A model generated the notes under the pieces. It was not told the origin of the DNA. It ran no database searches and saw only the letters and a list, made by a program, of their open reading frames with translations. A stretch of DNA of 60,272 bases, taken from positions 1 through 60,272 of the forward strand of contig JAIKWU010000085.1 of the NCBI GenBank assembly GCA_024684455.1. The letters are read 5' to 3'. Made by a program: the position numbers and the translations under genes. The DNA comes from Bacteroidaceae bacterium. Its GTDB lineage: Bacteria; Bacteroidota; Bacteroidia; Bacteroidales; Bacteroidaceae. This document shows, one piece after another, positions 34,176 to 40,604 of this stretch (position 1 is the stretch's first letter; each line of letters begins with the position of its first letter).

Positions 34176-35387
34176 CTATTCGTCAGTGATACGCTCAAGT
34201 ATATCACGCAGTTTATGTAGCATCTGCTGGAACTTGCCAGGAGCACTTTCGTCGGTGTCGCTGTCTGCTGAGTTCACTTCAGGTTCGTTCGTCTCATTCA
34301 GTTCCAAACTCGTCTGTGTGACTGCCTCTTTCTTGTTAGTCTTCGACGATGAATAGTATTTGTTGTACAGTTCGGCACGCATGTCCTTGTTCTCGGCAGA
34401 CAGAGGACCATCGTCCTCGTCAAAGCCCGTGGCAACGACGGCGACTTTGATTTCATCGTCCAGCGTGTTGTCGGGATACAACCCCCACAGCAGCAAAATG
34501 TCGTCGGAGAAATCCTCCATAAATTCGTTGATTTCGCCTAATTCATTGGTGCGTGCCGGACTCTTTTCACCACTGTAAATGATGTAAAGCATACGCTTCA
34601 CACGGCTGCGGTTGACATTGGAAATGAGTGACGAACTGATGGCCTGTGTCATAGCCTTGAAGATACGGTTTTCACCGCTGGCCTTGCTGACCGAGACAAT
34701 GGCAGCGCCACCATCCTTCATCACACTTTCAACATCTTTGAAATCGCGGTTCACCTTGCCGAGGACGGTGATGATTTCGGCAATGGTCTTCGTAGAAATC
34801 ATCAGCACTTCATCAGCCTTTTTCAAGCCATCGTCCCATGTGAGGTCGCCATACTGATCGTCGGTAATGAGGCGTTCGTTATTGATGACGATAAGCGAAT
34901 CGACGCACTTGCGAATCTCCTCCAACCCGTCCAAAGCCTGATAGATGCGCTTACGGCCTTCCATACGAAACGGCAGCGTGACCACCCCGATGGTCAAAAT
35001 GCCCATCTCCTTGGCGGTACGGGCAATGACGGGAGTGGCACCCGTGCCTGTTCCACCTCCCAGTCCGGCAGTGATGAACACCATCTGTGTTTCATCGTCA
35101 AACAACTGCTTGATGTCCTCCAGGCTCTCTTCAGCATATTTACGACCCAGGTCACGCTTCCCGCCAGCACCAAGACCTTGTCCCAGCAGCAGTTTGTTCG
35201 GCACTTTGTTGGCCGACAGAACCTGACTGTCTGTGTTCGTAACAATAAAGGTGACATTCTTGACACCAGACTCATACATGTGTTGCACTGCGTTGCCTCC
35301 ACCGCCGCCCACGCCAATCACTTTGATAATCTTCTCCGACTTGTCCTGAATCGGGAAATTGAAATTGGGTAATGGTATTTCTGCCAT
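34176..35387 (-). CDS. ftsZ: FtsZ-family tubulin-like GTPase, outside the usual cell-division cluster
   Basis: The 403-residue protein has FtsZ motifs: IKVIGVGGGGGNAVQHM, TNTDSQ, GGGTGTG (110-116) and the T7 loop NRDFKD with Asn212, Asp214 and Asp217 kept, so GTP hydrolysis is expected. GTGAT replaces the more common GTGAA after the signature. The C-terminal tail (about 340-403) is acidic and ends in an amphipathic helix (FQQMLHKLRDILERI). I see no LPxF-type peptide for FtsA or ZipA binding. Its neighbours are ruvX-def and unknown genes, not ftsQ-ftsA-murC. It may be the main FtsZ in a moved position or a second FtsZ. Confidence 0.85.
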   Translation of the reverse strand: MAEIPLPNFNFPIQDKSEKIIKVIGVGGGGGNAVQHMYESGVKNVTFIVTNTDSQVLSANKVPNKLLLGQGLGAGGKRDLGRKYAEESLEDIKQLFDDETQMVFITAGLGGGTGTGATPVIARTAKEMGILTIGVVTLPFRMEGRKRIYQALDGLEEIRKCVDSLIVINNERLITDDQYGDLTWDDGLKKADEVLMISTKTIAEIITVLGKVNRDFKDVESVMKDGGAAIVSVSKASGENRIFKAMTQAISSSLISNVNRSRVKRMLYIIYSGEKSPARTNELGEINEFMEDFSDDILLLWGLYPDNTLDDEIKVAVVATGFDEDDGPLSAENKDMRAELYNKYYSSSKTNKKEAVTQTSLELNETNEPEVNSADSDTDESAPGKFQQMLHKLRDILERITDE

Positions 35388-35474
35388 AACATCTTTAGAT
35401 TTATAGAAAATTAATTTAGAAAAGTAAATTTTTTACAAAAGTATAGACTTTTCACTTCTTTAGCAACAATCATC

Positions 35475-35509
35475 TCAAAAAAAGTTTTCCACAGGGGGTG
35501 TGGAAAACT
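35475..35509 (-). terminator. terminator after DUF805-like gene
   Basis: On the minus strand AGTTTTCCACA-CCCCC-TGTGGAAAACT is followed by seven T. The stem contains TTTTCCACA, one base from a DnaA box, but the T-run points to a terminator. Confidence 0.88.
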
Positions 35510-35522
35510 CTTTGCGAATTTC

Positions 35523-35951
35523 TTATTTTTTGAAAAGGAGCCAGTAAGGATTAAAAATAGGAATAAATGCCCACCACCATGCTTTGCCCATATCCCTGCA
35601 ACGCTTGATGCACTGCACGATATAGACATACAGGGCAATGTCACAGAGGAGGACAACGGGCAGGTACCAAACGCTATATTGCGGCGCCACCCATGTACTG
35701 TATAGCACAAAGAAGATGCTGATGGGAAGGACGCCCGTAAACATTGAGAATAAATGGTACAGCAATAAGAATAAAAGGACTAACCCGTCTTTGAATCCAG
35801 TTGGAATTAAACAGGATAAAAACATTGCCCCCTCCGTTATCAGAAAGAAAAACGCCCACATCTCCCATCGCTCGATTGTGCCGCGTGTCGGCACAAACAG
35901 ATTGGCTGTTGCTTTTGTCAGATTGGTTCTCATATTTTTACGAGTAATCAT
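35523..35951 (-). CDS. DUF805-like membrane protein
   Basis: From the ATG at 35951 the product is 142 residues with about four membrane segments. The end (KRCRDMGKAWWWAFIPIFNP) matches the RxxDxGxxxWW pattern of DUF805 proteins. Function is unknown. The frame is open upstream but would overlap the previous gene; 35951 lies just after that gene's stop (35957-35959). It starts the AT-richer accessory stretch. Confidence 0.72.
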   Translation of the reverse strand: MITRKNMRTNLTKATANLFVPTRGTIERWEMWAFFFLITEGAMFLSCLIPTGFKDGLVLLFLLLYHLFSMFTGVLPISIFFVLYSTWVAPQYSVWYLPVVLLCDIALYVYIVQCIKRCRDMGKAWWWAFIPIFNPYWLLFKK

Positions 35952-35956
35952 TTTAT

Positions 35957-36427
35957 CTACCTCGCTTTTAGTAATTCCAGAAAAGAAGGAGGATTGGCCA
36001 TTCCGCGCTGTTGCCATTTCTCGCGTACCTTTCCCCATTTGACATCCTGCTTGGTCGTTCCGTTCACGAAGAAGGAAATAATACGCAGCTGTTCATCTTG
36101 ACGGGCTTCTTGATAGCGACGTTTTAATTCCAGACGAGCCCATTTTACATTGGTTCCGCCTTGTTCTGTCAACATGTCGCCCAGTTCATCAATCGAACTC
36201 GTCGCAATTTTCTGTTGATGATTTTCCAGTTGCTCTTTGAAGAGAACCTTAACCACCTCTTTCCTCACTTCATCTTTCTTTTCCAGCCATCGGGAAGACA
36301 ATAGTCGTACAAGTTCTTCTCTTTTTAGCATGGGAAGTCGAGACACACAAGCATCTACAGCCTGTTCTTCCCATTTCCCATAATGCGCTTTCCTACTCTC
36401 ATTGATAATGAATGCATAATTGTCCAT
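35957..36427 (-). CDS. hypothetical helical protein
   Basis: I do not recognise this 156-residue protein. It is charged, rich in Lys, Glu and Arg, and probably all helical (REELVRLLSSRWLEKKDEVR, KEQLENHQQKIATSSIDELG). There is no signal peptide or membrane segment. It is co-directional with the DUF805-like gene and has its own promoter. Confidence 0.7.
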   Translation of the reverse strand: MDNYAFIINESRKAHYGKWEEQAVDACVSRLPMLKREELVRLLSSRWLEKKDEVRKEVVKVLFKEQLENHQQKIATSSIDELGDMLTEQGGTNVKWARLELKRRYQEARQDEQLRIISFFVNGTTKQDVKWGKVREKWQQRGMANPPSFLELLKAR

Positions 36428-36452
36428 AGTCTAATATAATTAGTATTGTCCG

Positions 36453-36484
36453 CAAAGTTATTTACAATATCCTGTTTTTACAAA
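36453..36484 (-). promoter_or_regulatory. promoter of hypothetical gene at 36427
   Basis: On the minus strand -33 TTTG (36481-36484) and -7 TAACTTTG (36453-36460) are 20 bp apart. Confidence 0.7.
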
Positions 36485-36494
36485 CAAATTCGTC

Positions 36495-36509
36495 CCACAA
36501 GGCTTGTGG
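36495..36509. promoter_or_regulatory. 15-bp palindrome between divergent promoters
   Basis: CCACAAG-G-CTTGTGG lies between the two divergent promoters. A near-identical palindrome (TCACAAG-C-CTTGTGG) is at 37902-37916, just past the gene at 36596-37888. It could be an operator. Confidence 0.5.
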
Positions 36510-36531
36510 AAAATAATTAAGTGACAGAACT

Positions 36532-36562
36532 TTTGTCGGCAAAATTATTTTAGTTAATTTTG
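36532..36562 (+). promoter_or_regulatory. promoter of hypothetical gene at 36596
   Basis: -33 TTTG (36532-36535) and -7 TAATTTTG (36555-36562) are 19 bp apart, 33 bp before the ATG. Confidence 0.65.
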
Positions 36563-36595
36563 CCAGATAATATATTTCGGAATAAAAAACTTGAT

Positions 36596-37888
36596 ATGAA
36601 GAAAATATGCCTTAAGGACATTGACTGGTCAAAAGTGTGGATATATCCCCTTGCATCTGTCATCTTTGTGATATGTTTACCCTTCTTTATCGTTTATTTT
36701 TACTGTATTAGGTACATAATTATCGCCATCAAGTGGATGGTAAACCGTATACGAGGGGAAAAAGAGGAGAAACAGGAAGAAGTCCAGAAACTCAGTCGTG
36801 AAGAACGGATGCAACAACCACGATTATGGATGCAACACGATAATCAGGTTGAGCTTTTTGACTTGATGGGGATGAGTTCCAAAGAACTGGTCTATGTGGC
36901 CAATGAAGAATGTGAGCAACTGAATGATTTGTTTGAGAACCACCCTGAAGTAATCGCCTGTTGGGAAGAAATCACAGGATACAGGATTGTTTATATGCCT
37001 GCGGTCCCCGTTGTTTTGCAAGAATCAGAGGTGTTGCAGTACCATTATCCTTATATGAAGAATCCCTCAATCACGCCTTCGAGGATGAGTAACGACTACA
37101 TGTTCAAACAACTCGTTCATCCTGAAGACAGGGAGATGATGCGACACGGATTTCTGCGCACGGATACAGCATATACGACTTGCGGTGGTTGGGAAACGTG
37201 GTTTGCTTTCTATTATGATTTGTCGACAGAGAGTGAAGAAACGTTGGACGAACAAGTTCAGAGAATTGCCAAGCAGATTAAGAAAGATACAACAGTCACG
37301 GGTGTTTTTTATACAGGGAAAAAAGACACAGCAGGTGATGAAGAAGAATACTATGCCGACAACAACTTTGTTTCTCAGAAGATGGAAGAGGACCTCCACG
37401 ACCTAATGGAAGAAGTAAGAGAACGTATTCTGAAACTGCGTCAGCGAGGGGTGGCTGAACATCTGCTTGACCAACTCATTCACCCTGACGAACAACTTAG
37501 TAAACTGGTCATCACCAAAGACTATCGCATCTTCCTGCCTGGCTACAACAATATGGAAATCAAGATGGAACCGCTCGTCAAGGCTGTTTTTTTTCTCTTT
37601 CTGAAGCATCCGAAAGGTATTTACTTCAAAGACCTGCCAGACTACAGGAAGGAACTCACGAAAATATACCGTCGTCTTCGCCCAGGCGACCTCACTCCAC
37701 AGATGCAGCGCAGCATCGAGGATGTCACCAATCCGCTGCTAAACTCCATCAACGAGAAATGTGCCCGCATCCGTGCTGCATTCCTCAGCCGTTTCGACAA
37801 TCGACTGGCGAGCAACTACTACATAGATGGAATGCGTGCTGAGAAAAAACGCATCAGTTTGCCGAGGGGAATGGTTGTGTGGGAGTAA
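36596..37888 (+). CDS. hypothetical membrane-anchored protein
   Basis: From the ATG at 36596 the product is 430 residues. An N-terminal membrane segment (about residues 14-42) is followed by a basic stretch and a large cytoplasmic-looking part. The C-terminal third (KHPKGIYFKDLPDYRKELTK, then RSIEDVTNPLLNSINEKCAR) looks like a compact helical, possibly winged-helix-like module. I do not recognise the family. An upstream in-frame start at 36560 overlaps the -7 box and is rejected. The gene is flanked on both sides by CCACAAG-N-CTTGTGG-type palindromes. Confidence 0.75.
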   Translation: MKKICLKDIDWSKVWIYPLASVIFVICLPFFIVYFYCIRYIIIAIKWMVNRIRGEKEEKQEEVQKLSREERMQQPRLWMQHDNQVELFDLMGMSSKELVYVANEECEQLNDLFENHPEVIACWEEITGYRIVYMPAVPVVLQESEVLQYHYPYMKNPSITPSRMSNDYMFKQLVHPEDREMMRHGFLRTDTAYTTCGGWETWFAFYYDLSTESEETLDEQVQRIAKQIKKDTTVTGVFYTGKKDTAGDEEEYYADNNFVSQKMEEDLHDLMEEVRERILKLRQRGVAEHLLDQLIHPDEQLSKLVITKDYRIFLPGYNNMEIKMEPLVKAVFFLFLKHPKGIYFKDLPDYRKELTKIYRRLRPGDLTPQMQRSIEDVTNPLLNSINEKCARIRAAFLSRFDNRLASNYYIDGMRAEKKRISLPRGMVVWE

Positions 37889-37901
37889 TTTTTTTTATGT
37901 T

Positions 37902-37916
37902 TCACAAGCCTTGTGG
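37902..37916. promoter_or_regulatory. 15-bp palindrome after gene 36596-37888
   Basis: TCACAAG-C-CTTGTGG, nearly the same palindrome as at 36495-36509. It could end the preceding transcript, but no clear T-run follows on the plus strand. Confidence 0.4.
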
Positions 37917-37926
37917 CTCATTTTTG

Positions 37927-37958
37927 TTTGGTGATTGTTTGATGAACCTGTATCTTTG
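37927..37958 (+). promoter_or_regulatory. promoter of secreted TPR-like gene pair
   Basis: -33 TTTG (37927-37930) and -7 TATCTTTG (37951-37958) are 20 bp apart, 20 bp before the ATG at 37979. AGGAGG-like bases (GGAGGTAATC) just before the ATG form one of the few Shine-Dalgarno-like sites here. Confidence 0.75.
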
Positions 37959-37978
37959 CGCAAAAAAAGGAGGTAATC

Positions 37979-38452
37979 ATGAAAAAGAAATTTTTAGCAG
38001 TAGCACTCATGTGCTCTATTTGCCTTTCTGGAAATGCTCAGATTTACGGTTATGACTCATGGGCTCAGTTGCCCACAAGAGACATTTACGATCAAGGGTT
38101 AATGAATATGCATCTCCGCGCTTTGTCTGAAACTGCAGCCAGAAGACAGGAAATCGAAGCCAGAAAACAGGCACTATTTTATTTCTATTGTGAAATGGCA
38201 CAGAATGCTTACGACGAAGATAAATGGTGGGATGCTATCAAATACGTCAATCAAGCACTGGAATTGGGCTATTATAGTGGCTCTCTCTATTATATCCGTG
38301 GTTATTCGTACGAACAGTTAGGCTATTTGAAGGAGGCCAAAAGTGATTACAAGAAAGGAAAGAAATATAATAATACCGCAGCAGCCATGGCATTAGACAG
38401 GCTTAATAGCAAAGATAAACAAAATCAAGACAATAGGTATTTTAGCAAATAA
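37979..38452 (+). CDS. secreted TPR-like protein
   Basis: The 157-residue product has a signal peptide (MKKKFLAVALMCSICLSGNA) and a charged helix. Two TPR-like helix pairs follow (DEDKWWDAIKYVNQALELGY, LYYIRGYSYEQLGYLKEAKS, then DYKKGKKY). It probably works in the periplasm as a small adaptor. It lies 12 bp before the repeat-protein gene and is likely co-expressed with it. Confidence 0.75.
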   Translation: MKKKFLAVALMCSICLSGNAQIYGYDSWAQLPTRDIYDQGLMNMHLRALSETAARRQEIEARKQALFYFYCEMAQNAYDEDKWWDAIKYVNQALELGYYSGSLYYIRGYSYEQLGYLKEAKSDYKKGKKYNNTAAAMALDRLNSKDKQNQDNRYFSK

Positions 38453-38464
38453 AAACGTAAGATT

Positions 38465-39001
38465 ATGAAAAAAGTATCATTGATGCTCATGGCAATCATA
38501 TTTGCCGTGACCGTAAAAGCGCAGTTCTATAATGTTGGAACCTCTTCGACAAGTACAGACTATCTGGGCAATCAAACAACTGTTCATCGTGACCAGTATG
38601 GAAACAGAACTGGCACCTCAACCTCTTCGACCGACATGATGGGAAATACCACTACTGTCCATCGTGATCAATATGGAAATAGGATTGGCACCTCAACCAC
38701 TTCTACTGATATGTTGGGTAATACAACCACGGTGCATCGCGACCAATATGGTAACCGAACTGGAACGACAACATCCTCAACGGATATGATGGGAAATACA
38801 AACTCCCGATATCGTGACGCTTATGGCAACTCGGTGGGTTCATCTTCCACTTCTACGGATATGATGGGCAATACAACGACAAAATATCGCGATGCTTATG
38901 GCAACTCAGTGGGTACCTCGTCATCTTCCACCGATATGATGGGTAACAAGAGGACGCAGCAGCGGAGCAATCATTCAAACGCCACAATCTGGACGTGGTA
39001 A
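38465..39001 (+). CDS. secreted protein with five 25-residue tandem repeats
   Basis: The 178-residue product has a signal peptide (MKKVSLMLMAIIFAVTVKA) and five near-perfect 25-residue repeats. Repeats 1-3 begin HRDQYGN and repeats 4-5 begin YRDAYGN; each also contains STDMMGN or STDMLGN. Each unit thus has two D-x-x-G-N turns about 12 residues apart, like the YD/RHS pattern, and is rich in Thr and Ser. A beta-roll or filament-like surface protein is a reasonable guess. The 75-bp DNA repeat could change copy number. The product ends in IWTW. A strong terminator follows. Confidence 0.82.
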   Translation: MKKVSLMLMAIIFAVTVKAQFYNVGTSSTSTDYLGNQTTVHRDQYGNRTGTSTSSTDMMGNTTTVHRDQYGNRIGTSTTSTDMLGNTTTVHRDQYGNRTGTTTSSTDMMGNTNSRYRDAYGNSVGSSSTSTDMMGNTTTKYRDAYGNSVGTSSSSTDMMGNKRTQQRSNHSNATIWTW

Positions 39002-39033
39002 CGTAGGACTTGTATATCTTGTATATATATTAA

Positions 39034-39076
39034 CACGGAAGCCTCATTAAAAATTGATGAGGCTTCCGTGCTTTTT
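39034..39076 (+). terminator. terminator after tandem-repeat gene
   Basis: CACGGAAGCCTCAT (39034-39047) pairs perfectly with 39057-39070 and is followed by CTTTTT. Confidence 0.92.
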
Positions 39077-39109
39077 GTAGTATCAATAATGTGAAAATAG
39101 TTCGATGAA

Positions 39110-40030
39110 TCAGATGTTTTCATCTTCTATTTCAATACCTTCGCCCCAGCATTGAAAGCATATACCATGTTCAATATGTGCATATTGTGGTAGATACCCG
39201 CTTCCACCACACTTACTACAAGGAATAAGGTTCTTAACCAGACGATTGTTTTCCGTATATAACGGAATCTGTTTCTCTTGATGTCTTTTGTGATGGCAGT
39301 CCGTACAAAGTGTTACTAATGCTTCATTTGGGTATTCCCAGGGTTTTCTTCCTTGGACATAATACTCGTGGTGAATGTTTAAACCTTTAATGAAATCCGT
39401 ATTTGTACTAATTGAGATTAGAGCATTATTAAATGTGATATTTATAATTGTGCGGTAAATTGGTACAGTGCGGTAAATTGGTACATAACCATCTTCATAT
39501 GTAGGTGTAGAAGCTACGAAGTTTTCAATATTGACGTAGATGGTGTCAGATAACACTTTGTCTGTTTCCAAATATAAAAGCCATTCATTATTATTAGTGT
39601 TAGGTAAAAGTATAACCTTTCGACCCATATGATATTTCGCAGCAATAGGAGCAATGTGCGTTTTATCACATATAAGTTTTGCTTTATTGAAAATTCCACT
39701 TCTTCTTATATTATTATTCAATGGATCAATGGGTATATCTATATCATAAATAGTAGTGTCCTTATCTGTAGTTAATTCTTTCAAGTTAATATTCGTTTCT
39801 TTCAACGAGGTAATAGGTTTATTATTAACAAACTCGGCTACAGATAAATCTTTGATTCTAATTTGTCTTAACAAATCATTCAATTCTGTAACACTTGATA
39901 ATTTCATGAAATTATTTTCATTGTGAAAACCAAGAGTACCACAATCTTGGCATGTATAACGATCTCTGTTTAATATCTCATTACACTTAAACCACCACTC
40001 TTTTTGTAAAAGTAATTCGTCGTATGTCAT
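39110..40030 (-). CDS. HNH-like nuclease with large insertion and zinc-ribbon tail
   Basis: The 306-residue protein begins with NRDRYTCQDCG (Cys27, Cys30), the first zinc knuckle of an HNH nuclease. The matching second half comes about 190 residues later: LNIHHEYYVQGRKPWEYPNE with the His pair at 220-221, then LVTLCTDCHHKRH. The middle 190 residues form an unrelated insertion. The tail carries CSKCGGSG and CFQCWGEG, like DnaJ-type zinc fingers. It is probably a DNA-acting nuclease of a mobile or defence context, which is an inference. An 18-bp in-frame duplication (about 39450-39485) gives VPIYRT twice. The gene is AT-rich. Confidence 0.75.
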   Translation of the reverse strand: MTYDELLLQKEWWFKCNEILNRDRYTCQDCGTLGFHNENNFMKLSSVTELNDLLRQIRIKDLSVAEFVNNKPITSLKETNINLKELTTDKDTTIYDIDIPIDPLNNNIRRSGIFNKAKLICDKTHIAPIAAKYHMGRKVILLPNTNNNEWLLYLETDKVLSDTIYVNIENFVASTPTYEDGYVPIYRTVPIYRTIINITFNNALISISTNTDFIKGLNIHHEYYVQGRKPWEYPNEALVTLCTDCHHKRHQEKQIPLYTENNRLVKNLIPCSKCGGSGYLPQYAHIEHGICFQCWGEGIEIEDENI

Positions 40031-40111
40031 ATCTTTTTTATGAAGATTGTCCTAATGTTTTTATTGATTAGTTTTGCCCACTTTTTTATTCAAATAAGGC
40101 GATCATCTGTT

Positions 40112-40544
40112 TTATAAATCCCTTGTGTTCTTTTCAAGAAAGAAGCAGATAATGAGCAGAACAGCCACGATGACATCGATGATGTTCCACATCGTTCGCC
40201 CAAGCGCAATCTTCACGATGGACGACGGTACAAAGAATGCCAGTACTAGTTTTCTGTCAAAGTTGTATTTCTGTCTCAGATCAGACAGCCGCATATTGAA
40301 CTACTGCCCATTGCGCAGAGTATTCAGCAAGTCCAATGCCGTTTTCTTTCCATTGTTTTTTCCCTGTATCTCAAACAGTTTCCCTCGCTGTTTGATGCCG
40401 AATACTACTTCATCCCCCTGAGGTGTTGGAGAATGCCGAAACCGTTGCCTACACATCCTCAGGCAGTTTATCCTGGACCGCCTTACATTCAAAATTGTTC
40501 CCTTCTATTTTCGATAGTTTCTGTAACAGTTCTTCTTTCGTCAT
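40112..40544 (-). pseudogene. degraded AlbA_2 (Schlafen-like) domain gene
   Basis: From an ATG at 40544 the frame reads MTKEELLQKLSKIEGNNFEC then KAVQDKLPEDV, and stops at TAG where the family has Trp. It goes on as ATVSAFSNTSGG, shifts by one base to VVFGIKQRGKLFEIQG and ALDLLNTLRNGQ, then hits another TAG. It continues as MRLSDLRQKYNFDRKLVLAF. Together these pieces follow the AlbA_2 putative DNA-binding domain. After FVPSSIVK the match is lost and a hydrophobic tail of unrelated sequence follows (to 40112). At least two nonsense changes and one frameshift are seen. Confidence 0.75.
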
Positions 40545-40604
40545 ATCTCAAATCCTTTTAAAATAAAGATACTAATGTTTTCCCAATCTCAATGATAATT
40601 GTGA

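Noticed and set aside
35483-35509. Inverted TTTTCCACA motifs as DnaA boxes or an origin
   Set aside because: They differ from TTATCCACA, form a perfect stem with a seven-T tail just past a gene stop, and no cluster of further boxes or dnaA/dnaN genes is present.
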